Assembly: GCA_003991915.1 (NCBI GenBank)
Contig: RQTK01000765.1
Location: 34,903 to 98,902, forward strand
Direction of reading: 5' to 3'
Length of the DNA stretch: 64,000 nucleotides
Origin: Elysia chlorotica
Lineage: Eukaryota > Mollusca > Gastropoda > Plakobranchidae
Part shown: one piece after another, positions 35,264 through 45,850 of the stretch
Numbering within the stretch: position 1 is the first letter of the stretch
Layout: each line of letters opens with the position of its first letter
Translations under genes and position numbers: made by a program
The notes under the pieces: generated by a model
The model's database searches: none
The model's input: the letters and a program-made list of their open reading frames with translations, nothing else
Told to the model about the DNA's origin: nothing

Positions 35264-35413
35264 ATGGCACATACGCCCGAAAGTCGCCATAAAATTGAAG
35301 AGCTTTGCAGAATGTGTGGCAGCCGCGTTCTTACTCTGGCAGAGAAGAAGGACTATAGAAAAAAACTTGTTTGTACAGATTTTACAGCAGACATTTTGTT
35401 AGTATTTTTATAA
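35264..35413 (+). CDS. Zinc-finger-like N-terminal exon, family uncertain (RAG1-N-like pattern)
   Basis: ATG at 35264 opens MAHTPESRHKIEELCRMCGS, followed by RVLTLAEKKDY, KKLVCTDFTADILL. An early C..CG pair, a basic spacer and C.DF..DI resembles the domain before HP..FC..C in the N-terminal region of RAG1 and of several unnamed invertebrate proteins. The expected second Cys pair is not in this exon; a weak GTTAGT donor at about 35398 would allow splicing, otherwise it ends at TAA 35411-35413. It could be a real first exon or a transposon-captured fragment. Confidence 0.35.
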   Translation: MAHTPESRHKIEELCRMCGSRVLTLAEKKDYRKKLVCTDFTADILLVFL

Positions 35414-35612
35414 TATTTATGCTCAAAAGGACACTGGCAATGACTTGTTCCAAACAAAAAGAAAAAGAAAAAAGGAAGTTAGGCAAACGTCATTAAAATA
35501 TCCGGTTCCCCTGTTTTTCAGCTGTATGAACATGAAGATAATAATATTAGAGGGAAAAGAAAGATAGATGGATAGATAAATATATATAAACAGAGAGAGA
35601 GAAAGAGAGACA

Positions 35613-35868
35613 GGTTGGTTGGTTGGTTGGGTTGGTTTAATGTCCAACAGCAGCACTATATAGGCTATATTGTGGACGGGCCCCGAGACGGACGTCTGAC
35701 AATTTTATGTGCTGCCACACATGGGCGGGGATACCATGACTCCTGTCTCAGCCGGTCACATTATACTGACACCGACCCAACCAGTAGGGAATGCAACAGC
35801 CATAATTCAAACTCGGGACCTTTTGCGTCGGAAGCCGATGTTCTACCCCTGGACCACCGCGCCCCCCA
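35613..35868 (-). mobile_element. tRNA-derived SINE, copy B
   Basis: Same head, body and tail as copy A, with (CCAA)n of about five units at its 3' end (- strand). Box B is changed to GAGTTTGAATTA, so its promoter is probably weak. Confidence 0.85.
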
Positions 35869-37849
35869 GACAAAGAGAGACAGATTCAAAACAATTAAAT
35901 AAATAACAAATAAAACAGTATGATGCTGTCCATTGTTATAGTTGATGTTAAAACATGTGTGTTCCTTTTATTAACGTGATACTATGTCTTCAATTCATTG
36001 ATCTTAGCTATAAGACGAAAAAAATATGTGAAATATTTCTGTTACATGGATTTATCAATTAATGCAATTATCAGGTAGAACCATTCTTCTTTCCATTTCT
36101 TCTTTATTTAAAACTTAAACTCGTCTGAATTTAAAGTAGTCAGTGGTTTTCTAATACCCTTCATTATATGTGTCACTGTGACCCAATAAAGGTTGGCATC
36201 AAAAAGTGTTGGTTGCAGCCTTATAAAGAGTAATTTTATACAACTTTTTAATTCCGAACATTAATACCTATCCAAAGAAGCTTTTAAACGTATTTTGATC
36301 CTTAAAAGTTTGATAACACAACCAAAATAATGCTTTCTAAGAAGTAACCACAGATAAAAACACTCTGTTGCTAAATCTCTAAATTTAGCCACGGGAGGTA
36401 GCTAGGTGAACTAAGTCAAAGTTCATGCGGTCGCGGCGTGGCGGTAGGGCGAAAACTAAAAATAAGCGCTGGCAAACAGCTGTGTGGCATTCAACTGATA
36501 TAGACTATCTTGTAGACAGATTCCAAGACTATCATCTCAAAACTTAATAAGTTGTTACACAGATACTATGCGGGAATCCACAACTCCTGATAATTATTAT
36601 ACTAACAAACCAATAAGTCGGAGGGATAATCAGACGAATACATTTCTTGCCCATCAAAGATTTCAAATTAGGAACCTCCCGATTGGAAGACCAACACTTT
36701 ACCATATGGGACCAATGAATTTTAGAGAACAGGAATCCCTGTAAAAATGCTCTTCCAAAAATGAATTGCAGCCAATATATTTAAAAACCTGCAAAAATCA
36801 ATAAGCAAAAAAGAAAATGTTGCATCAAGGAAAATCAGTCATTTCAAACAGAAGTAATTACTATGCTAAAATAGATCCTTGTGGTATGAAACCGATTTAC
36901 TACTAGCAAAACTACAAAACTAAAAAAAAAAAGTCATAAGAAGAATCAAATCAGCCTCATTGTATTAGTGGAAATCAGAAAATCTTCAAATATAGACGGC
37001 TTTACACAAATATGAAGAAACAGGTGATGCAGCAGAATGTGGTGTCACTGTCAGTGAATTTTGTAAAACTGTTGCTTTCTGTAGCCACCATCAGAAATTG
37101 GTAAAATGTTATCTTTGTGTCCAACCTTAATACACTTGCTACTGTTTTTATCATATGATTATAATAAGTCTAGAGTTTTTGCAACCCTGTAAAAATTAAT
37201 GTGGAAGGTTCAGACCTTGTAGGTGACGTTTTTCTTCGTGCTCTCTGTGATCACTGTGTTTTTCTCAGTATCTATCGTTTTTTCCTTTGGATATTTTCTG
37301 TTTTCAGGATTCATATTTTCTGTTTTTAGAACTCAACGCGTGCAGTGTTATTTTCCTTCTGTTCACTGGATTATTATTTATTCAAATTTTTTTCACTGGT
37401 TAACCCATTCAAGAGGGGTGAGTATTGTTTCATTCAGCCATTTTGTCGCCTTAATAGCGTGGTCCTCTCTTTTGAGGCACTTTTGAGCCTTGGGCCTACT
37501 CAAATTTTGGTGTTACTTTCATTTGCTTTCTTGGTGATAGGTTATCCTTCAATAATTTTGATTTCTTTCCTGCTGATAACTGTGGTCTCTAGGTTACATC
37601 ATCCTTGTCCACTATTATAAATGTGCCTTTTTCTATTCACTTGCACTATCTCGTACTTGAGGCTTAGTCGACCTATCTCCTTTCTTTCTTAATTTTTTCA
37701 TTTACCTTTCTTTTCTTTCTTCTCAATACTTTTTCTCTTCATTTCCTTTCTTTCATATGTTCTACACACATAAGACGTTAAAATTTGCTCACATTTTGTA
37801 CGAGCTATACAATAAATATTTACTTTCTGTCATACCACGCTCGGCCAAG
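35869..37849. other. No gene; possible old SINE at 36480-36715
   Basis: AT-rich. On the - strand 36715-36480 starts GGTCCCATATGGTAAAGTG and has GGTTCCTAATTTGAAATC, a loose tRNA-like box A/box B pair at about the right spacing, suggesting a strongly decayed SINE. The remainder shows nothing recognisable. Confidence 0.4.
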
Positions 37850-38756
37850 TATGGCAAACAAAGGGGTTGAACCTTTCTTATCCTTGCGGGTGACTTGCCT
37901 TCTGATGTGACAGTAACTCATCTTTGCCCGGCTATTGAGGCTATAGCCCGATGCGAATCCGCTATCAGCAGTCAGCGTCTAGGTGGCCTATGCGGGCTCT
38001 ATACATGTCCATGTACTGTTGACGCTAAGACTAGAGCAACCCTGATTACACAGGAGCTAACACTGAGAGGGAAAAAAGTTGCAGTTAAAATTTTATTATG
38101 AGAGGGGGAGATGGAAAAGAAGTTAATTCCACCGGCCTCACTATCAACTGGATTCCTGTCTCATTCAGACACAAATATTGTGGGGAAACTAAAAAAAAAC
38201 GGGGTCGACTTGCTGGGTCCATTGGTTTTAGATAGGGCAGGAAATAAGGACGTCAAATTACGCGCTAGTTGACAGGCAAGAGGTTGGTGTGTGTAGAACC
38301 ACCTAAGCCACCTCTCCTCCGATTGGTAGAGATGTCTCCTTTTCGAGTGAACATCTGCAACAGATAAATGCAAGATGAAAAGGACACTCGAGTGTGCTAA
38401 AATGCTTTAAGGAGTGACACATTGCGAGGTACTGTGGTGAGCAAGCAAAATGTTGGAATGCCTGGACATCTAAGCACGGAGTTCCTACCCATCACGATAT
38501 TAGGCAAGAGGAAGTGGTGAGTGACTCCGGGTTGGAAGAGGCAAGCAGCGAGATTGGTTGCAAAGGAAATTCCAACCCACCCAAAGACAGCCAGTCCACT
38601 AATTCAGAACAGAAAATAAAAAAGCCCTTTGAAGGGGGACAGAATCTTTGTCAGATCACAGACCTTCAAGAAAGAAGAAGAGAAGGAAAGGTAAAATCTC
38701 TAATGATCTGACGATACCTGCTATGTTCAGGGACAGGTGTGCTAGTGCCAAAATAA
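37850..38756 (+). pseudogene. Probable ORF1 remnant of a Tx1/L1-like LINE
   Basis: Contains CTVDAKTRATLITQELTLRG followed by KKVAVKILL, the kind of RNA-binding-fold end seen in LINE ORF1, then a damaged Cys/His stretch (HIARYCGEQAKCWN) near 38420-38460 that resembles CCHC knuckles. It lies just upstream of the ORF2 relic in the same orientation. Frameshifts and stops are frequent, so the call rests largely on position. Confidence 0.4.
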
Positions 38757-41700
38757 ATGCGCCATCTCCCCCTGGGGTGGGAGGTTCACCAAAGCAGGGC
38801 AGTAGGACAAAGTAAATGTCTGCTTTCACTTTTTGGGAGAGATTTAACTTCTAGATCTATAAATCAGCTTCATAATGAGGAAAAGATTCTCATATTTCCT
38901 ATTACTATTTCGAGTGACACAATTTATCTTGCAAATGTATACAGCCCATGCGATGAAAAGGAGAAAACAATATTTTTGAACACTTTTGGATACAGTGCAT
39001 CAAGTCATAAGTTCATATACCACAGAGAATGTGATATGCCTTGGAGATTTTAATATGGTAATGAATAATTCTTTTTATATTGTATCTGAAAATCCCCATC
39101 CAGAGAAAACTATAAGAAGCTTTAATAATTCCATGTCTCGCCTAATGTGTATGAAATGTGTGGAGACTGAAACATCCTACTGAGAAAAACCACACTTGGT
39201 GGCCCTGCACTCCTGCCTCAGCCAGACGGCTAAACTACATTTTTGTCGGAGACGGCCTTCTCCCATTTATTAACACAGTAGATATCACATAGCTCGGTTT
39301 CACCAACCACAGAGCCGTGACGTGTTCACTCCTGTTTTCAACATTTAAACGAGGTTAGGTACGGTATAAAATAAACACAGCATTGCTCACTGACAGTAAC
39401 TATATCAAACTAATGAGCAACACTATTATTGAAAATATAGAAAAAAAATGGTCTGGGCTGTCACTTGCGATCGGAGAAGATTAAAGCAGATATAAAGGAA
39501 GTAAGTCAGCATTTCACAGCAGATCCAAACAATCATCCAAAAGAAAAGAATTAACCGACTTGCTTTCAGAATTGAACACTCTTGAAGAGAAATACAACAT
39601 GAGTACTTAGAATATCGAGGTTGAAAAGAAACTCCTGGCAACAAAATGTCAATGCAAAAGGAGCCCAGGTTCGGTCAAGAATCAAAAGGATAGAGGAGGG
39701 AGAAAAAAAAAAAAAACACTAAATTTTTTCTAGGGCTAAAAATATGTTGCACATTATGGTTGATAATGAAGCCACTATGATTACAGATGAGATGAAAATA
39801 TTAGTAAGTATCATAGAATATTACAAACACATATATACAGAAACAACTACAAATGAGGGGACGAAAAATTTAGATACTTTCTGCAAGAGCTTGAATGTCC
39901 CTCGTTTATCAGAAAATAGCAAACATCTGTGTGATGAAGGCACTGAAGTGTTAAGTCTTTATAAAAATGAAAAACGGATCGTCTCCCGGACCGGATGGGA
40001 TTACTTACTTACTTACTGCCCTTTTTGCCGTTGGCAATTAGGGCAGCAACAAACTCCTTCCATCGCTCACGGTCTTGAGCCAGCATCCTCAAGGTGCCCC
40101 ATGACTGCCCCATGGCTGCTGCCTCTGCCTCCACTGTCCTTCTCCAGGTGGTTTTCGGTCGCCCGCGTTTCCTGTGTCCCTCTGGCCTCCATTGAACAGC
40201 TACTCGAGGGATGGCATCTTGTTCCTTGCGGAAATTCTAACTTTAATTCACAAACGCAAAAAGCCGGACAGGGAAAAAATTCGAAACTGGAGACCAATAG
40301 CATTAACAAAAAAATGTAGATTACAAGATATTAGCAAAACGTTTAGCTTTAAGGTTGTAGAAAGTAGCGGAGTCTGTAGTGAGTAATGATCAGCTTGGCT
40401 TTTTTAAGGGAAGTGACATATCGCATTTATTGAGAACAGTCGATGACATAGTCATCTGAACATATTAGGCAAACAAAGATAGAAGGAATTATGCTCTTTA
40501 TAGATTTTGAAAAGGCCTTTGACACAATATCCACATCCTTTATAACCATTGCATTTGAGAGAATGAGATTTGGCAGTTGTTTTAAAAGATAGATTATCTT
40601 ATGACACGTAGCGTTAGGCAAGGGTGCCCTATCTCTCCATTGTTATTTACTATAGCTGCGGAGTTTTCCTAAAAATCTTGCCATTTTCAGCGAATTATAA
40701 TCTAGTGGAGGACTTCCGAGGCATAAAGAAAACAAACAAATTAAAATTACTCGCAGTTTTCTTCAGCACGTCTATAAATGCCAAAGACATGACAGAAAAT
40801 TGAGAAAAGAAAATAGAATCTTTGGAAAAATTGAGTAACGACTGGAGTAAGAGAAACATTTCAATAATAGGAAAAACCTGTATAGTTAAAGCTTCTGGGA
40901 TCTCAAAATTTATTGATATTATGCGAAGTACATCACTTCCTTTGCCCGCATTTAAAGAAATAAAACCAGGATTATTTTCAAGTTTCTTTGGAAAAAAAAG
41001 ATACAACAAAAAAAAGCTTTTGAAAAGGCAAAAAGAAGCACGCTGATATCTCCATACATTGATTGAGGACTAATTTGATAGACATCGAAAAAATGCAGCA
41101 GTCTTTTATGTTTGATAATGTAAGGCGTCTGTTATCTGTAAAAATGGTGAGCTGGAAAGATCTTCCCCTATTTTTCCTTAACAAGGTAGTCGGCGCTGCT
41201 GTTTTTTTTAAGTACTATCACCCCTACAGAGTACAAAGGATACCATTTGATCACCTTGAATAGCGAGTTCTAGAGAGAATCACTAAAGTTATGACCTAAA
41301 TATTTTCACAACGATAATGCTGCTTGTCCGATTTATTATCAACCTTTAAACAAAACTCCGCGATAAGGTACAAAGCGAAATGACTTTTTATAGAATCATC
41401 TATTGACAAGGGAGTTGCTATGTGAAAGATCTATGGGCGGAGCTTCACATTATCTCATTCGAAGATTTTATCAGTCGATATGGAAATCACTCAAGAGCCC
41501 TTTTAACTTATAATGCTATTTCCAACGCATTAAAAAATAATGATACCGAATTAACGTTCACGCGTGACACAGTGTATGATTTTACACCTCAATTTTTTTA
41601 AGTAGGGCATGACTACACTCAACAGAAAATGGCTATATGAGATGACACAGACTGTTGAAGAACCTTTTATAAACAATGTGTGGACAAAAAAGTATGGGGT

Positions 41701-42050
41701 AAGTTTAAAGGAGGGATACTAGATTTAAGCAGCGGAAGGCACTGCAGAGACTCGATTGCGTGTAACACAGTGGAAGGTTCTTCACAACATCTGGTCGACC
41801 AGTATAGCCTACTGTTAAAAAGAATGGCTATCAGGGAATAAGAAAAATTGCCCTTGGTCTGGATATAAAGACTACACGGAACACTTCGTTTATTCGTGTG
41901 CAGAAATATGAACGCTATGGCAATACATATAATCTAAGATTCAAGTTCATCTTGGAATCCAGGTGCAGTTGGATGAAAAATCAGTTGCCCCGGGGATAAT
42001 AAATAGAGATGGGATGGGTAATTATCTGATAAAAAATAATTAAATCAGGC
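38757..42050 (+). pseudogene. Tx1/L1-like LINE ORF2 relic (endonuclease and RT)
   Basis: Endonuclease pieces: LANVYSPCDEKEKTIFLNTF and VICLGDFNMVMNN (38900-39060). RT pieces: KNEKRIVSRTGWD at the insertion point, RKKPDREKIRNWRPIALTKK (40245-40310), LFIDFEKAFDTIS (40495-40535), GCPISPLLFTIAAEF (40620-40665), then SNDWSKRNISIIGKTCIVKA (40830-40890), EIKPGLFSSFFGKK and a C-terminal part to about 42000. The W..R.LS..GK and F.FIW.KK-type C-terminus fits the Tx1/L1 side of LINEs. It has many stops and shifts and is split at 40000-40239 by another LINE fragment. Confidence 0.75.
40000..40239 (-). mobile_element. 3' end of a second LINE inserted antisense into the first
   Basis: The - strand reads RKEQDAIPRVAVQWRPEGHR, KRGRPKTTWRRTVEAE, then LAQDRERWKEFVAAL and a stop, followed by a (GTAA)n tail. 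RGRPK.TWRRT and AQDR..W..L are standard for the ORF2 C-terminus of many animal LINEs. Coding sequence of the host LINE resumes on both sides, so this is a 5'-truncated insertion of about 240 bases. Confidence 0.85.
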
Positions 42051-42649
42051 AATTCTTATAGGGAAACTTACCATAGCTAAATATAAATATGGAGCAGCTA
42101 AACTGAGATAATTCACTTTTGATCAAGAAGCTGCTCACCTGATATTTTGGGCTATAAATTGAAAAAAAAAGTAAAAAAACAAATATAGTTTAATAAAAAA
42201 CAAAACAAAAAGACAAAAGCAAATGGCTAGAATACTTCCCATTTGCTGGGATAGCAAGATAATAAATAAAAAAAAAACATTACTTTCTTTTAAGGATTTG
42301 TTCCAAAGTATTCATGGGTGTTTAAAATTATATAGATCTATACGGATAAAAAACAATAACACCTTTTTTCCTGTTAGTTTTTTTGTGCATATTTTGGGGA
42401 CACAGACAACTATTACATTATACATATAAAAAAAGCATTACAATATGGCCTCTAATTGCTAACACATATGCCTGAATAAAACGGTGAGAAAAAATGGCAA
42501 CTTCAATTTGTCTCTATAGACTGCGTAGGGAAATCTAAATTTAAAGGTATCTGGCGGTTGGCAGGACTTTACACAATTTTATTAAAGACTATTCCAGCGA
42601 AACAATAAATTATCAAACAATCGAAATACACATAGCCAAGAAGAAACTA

Positions 42650-43440
42650 AGGTAATCAACCTATACTGGAGATACCCACATTCTCAAGAAGACCCTCAAA
42701 CACTAGACCACCTTCTCCAAGAAGATAACCACATAATTGTAGGAGATTTCAATGCTCAAGCAAAGACATGGGGAAACACAAACACCAACAAACAAGGGGA
42801 GTTGCTTGAAGAAAAGACACTAGAACACGGCTACATGATTATGAACACAGGACAACCAACAAGGATCGCCCAAAACCCCAGAGAATCACATTCAGCAATC
42901 GACCTAACCATAGTGTCACACAACAACATATATGAAAGTGTCAGCTGGGAACCGATAGAAGATTGCCTAGGGTCCGATCATCTACCCTGCTTGACAACAC
43001 TCTTGGGAGACGACGACCCTCATGACAACACCCCCCCACAGCTGAGATTCAACACCAAAAAAGCAGATTGGGATAAATTCCAACAACTCCTACAAAATGC
43101 AGAGGAGAAAAGCTTCGACAATTTAGACCAACAATGCGAAGACCTAATAACAGAAATAAGAAATGCAGCCCTCCAATCAATCCCAAACAATTTAAAAATA
43201 AACATAAACCCCAACGCAAGGAAAAGCACCACTCTTACCTAACACAGTAGAAACCAAACAAACGAAAAATACTGGTGGAACGAAAAATGTGAAAAAGCGG
43301 AAATAAGCCGGACAAATAGCCACGTCCAAAAAAACAATACCCACCTCAATCCCTTCCCAACAACGAAAAAAAAAAAGAAAATCGAGAATATTAATGATTA
43401 TAGACCTGTCGCAATGACTGCCATTCTGCTAATCTTTTTT
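42650..43440 (+). pseudogene. LINE endonuclease joined to an RT start by deletion
   Basis: INLYWRYPH, HIIVGDFNAQAKTWGN, ATIDLTIVS-like SAIDLTIVSHN and GSDHLPCL are motifs of an APE-type endonuclease (catalytic DFN, D.T, SDHLP). The frame runs open to a stop at 43240-43242, then WWNEKCEKAE follows in another phase. NINDYRPVAMTAILL near 43385-43430 is the RT start, and about a hundred residues normally between the two are missing. The clade resembles Jockey/CR1. Confidence 0.75.
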
Positions 43441-44766
43441 CATTTGTCTCGAAAAAAGCGATGCTCTTCATAATTAAGGTTTTCTTTAATCCGCATCGTA
43501 AAATACAATGCACTTTAGTTTCGATTCCAATTCGCATGTTAAAATCAATGAATCCTGTGGGTTTTTTTTTAAATCACATAACAATGCACATTTAAAACTA
43601 TTTCAAAAATTATCTTTTTATTAACATGAAAGTAAAGTGGAAGCAATTTCAAACCTGTCGGTCAAGTCTGAGAAAGTTAAAATTTAATGAGGTCAGTATT
43701 TGATTCCTTCGATTATAAACATGATTGTAACAGCAACTGCTCTTGCGTTACTACAATATTCTTTACGATTTTTATATAGTAGGCCTACATGTACATCTGA
43801 ATTTAAATGCAAATTGACACTTCGTATAGAAAATCATATTACGATTTATCCTTAATGATGTTTAAAAAGTGGTGAATGTTAAACTAAGAGTCGTATATAT
43901 ATAGATCTATGTCTAATCCAGCAGTAATTGTACAATTTAATTCACACAGCTGTGAACCACAGTAGGCCTACAAACACAATCAACAAGGTGAGATACCGCT
44001 CTGTGTCAACTTGGTCTATAACCATACCATCACAGCTGGGCTACCGAGCTAGATAAACATAGTTGACTAGTATGGCAGCTCAGTCAATACAGTAAGCACA
44101 GATTAACCTGTTGGTTTGAAGCTAGACAAGCCTACGTTAGAGGCCTAGACACCGGCATCTTAACCGTGTTGTTGAACTCGTAGTCGTAATCTCTTCATAG
44201 CGTTGCTTTACATAGTGGTGCGTACACAGTCATAGTCCTGTAGTACTCTGTTTTGTACACAAACAAATGAAACAACAATTTCAAGCCAGATCGAGGCATA
44301 GGCTAACATTTACATTTTGCTAGACAAGTTCCCAGGTTTAGACTCCTATATTTTATAATCTAGACCTACCGGTACTGAGATTTTAGTCTTGTTAAAGATT
44401 TAATCTCTACATCTAGATTCCTGGATTAAATTGTATTTCCTACCATTCGGGCATGAGGTGAGTTACATGTTGTTTAAATTAGATCTCATCCAAATTTCAA
44501 TCGGTAGGCTTACCTGCATAATTATTATCTCTGCATAATATTATTCTGCTTCATAAATTATTACTTAGATCAATATAAGTACAGTCTATAATAAGACTGA
44601 TTTTCTATATCTTGATCGTATTATGGAGACGCCTATCCAATTCAATCTAAAGAGCAAACATTTATAGGTAGGGCTACGAGATCAGCTCAGTGAATAGACT
44701 TACCTAAAACCGAATGTAGTTTCTAGCTATCTAAGGATCTAATAATTTATAGATCTAGCCAAAAGC
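43441..44766. other. No gene seen; upstream flank of the transporter
   Basis: AT-rich. The 5' UTR and promoter of the transporter may lie here, but I see no unambiguous TATA box, initiator or non-coding exon. Confidence 0.45.
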
Positions 44767-44819
<53 letters not shown>

Positions 44820-45157
44820 GCTGCTATTACTACTACCACGACCACCACCACCATCACCACCACTACCACCACAACCAACACCACTGTGTGTTTCTTTGTT
44901 GTATTTTACAATAACAGAAGAAAAAATAAACCTGAAGGATATGAGAACTATAATTATAAAAGCTTTCTAAACTTGTAAATGAACAATGGGTCATAAAAAA
45001 GTTGTTAAAATTTTTTTAATGATCTATACTCTTATCTAGAATAGCCTCCTTGATATTCGCAATTCGCAGATAGGCCAATATAAAATGGGAGCAACTGGAT
45101 TTCTGCGGAAACTGGTCCGCAAAAAAGTGCTGTCAAATTCTGATCTTGAAACATCCA

Positions 45158-45163
<6 letters not shown>
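44767..45163 (+). repeat. Tandem duplication of the exon 1 region, upstream copy
   Basis: Copy 1 runs from a (CTA)n tract through ACCACCACC-type DNA and CAACACCACTGTG to the first 25 codons of transporter exon 1. Copy 2 begins with the (TAC)n at about 45158 and repeats the same order 425 bases later. Identity is high but clearly below 100 percent. Confidence 0.85.
45085..45159 (+). pseudogene. Truncated duplicate of transporter exon 1
   Basis: [20 protein letters not shown] then LETSN, 25 codons matching exon 1 at 45510 with two amino-acid differences (E3A, S18N). It then runs straight into (TAC)n, which would read as polytyrosine, and lacks the last 13 codons and the donor. If translated it would give a tyrosine/histidine run, not a transporter. 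Confidence 0.8.
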
Positions 45164-45231
<68 letters not shown>

Positions 45232-45319
45232 TACTACTACTACCACTACCACTACCACTACCACCACCACCACCACCACCATCACCACCAGCACCACTTC
45301 CACCACAACCAACACCACT
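45158..45319. repeat. (CTA)n/(CAC)n microsatellite between the exon 1 copies
   Basis: About 100 bases of CTA units grading into CAC units. It is the junction of the tandem duplication and is matched by the tract at 44767-44884. Confidence 0.95.
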
Positions 45320-45509
45320 GTGGTGTTTTACAATACATAATAGAACTGAGCATGAACCTGAAGGATATGAGGACCATAATTGCCAAATGTTTCTAAATTT
45401 GTAACTGAACAATGAGACCTAAAAAAGCTGCTCAGATTTTTTTATGACCTATACTCATATCTATAATAACCTACTTGATATTCGCAATTTGCAGATAGGC
45501 CAAGATAAA

Positions 45510-45624
45510 ATGGGAGAAACTGGATTTCTGCGGAAACTAGTCCGCAAAAAAGTGTTGTCGAGTTCTGATCTTGAAACTTCCAACCTTAATCGATGTCTCT
45601 CCGTCATTGACCTCATATTCTTAG
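45510..45624 (+). CDS. SLC7A: Transporter coding exon 1 (residues 1-38)
   Basis: Starts [16 protein letters not shown] and ends [11 protein letters not shown] at donor GTGAGT, phase 1. The start is chosen because the basic N-terminus and the L.RCL...DL...G pattern align with CAT N-termini; an in-frame ATG at 45444 would add 22 unlikely residues. Confidence 0.85.
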
Positions 45625-45746
45625 GTGAGTAGGAGACCATGTAGCCTACATTTAAAATATGCTACTACTACTACTACCCCTCTCTCTTTCACTCTCTCTC
45701 TAACACACTGTCTCCGTTGGTCAGTATTCTTTGTGTGTCTCTGTCC

Positions 45747-45781
<35 letters not shown>

Positions 45782-45792
45782 TTGTCTGTCTG

Positions 45793-45850
<58 letters not shown>

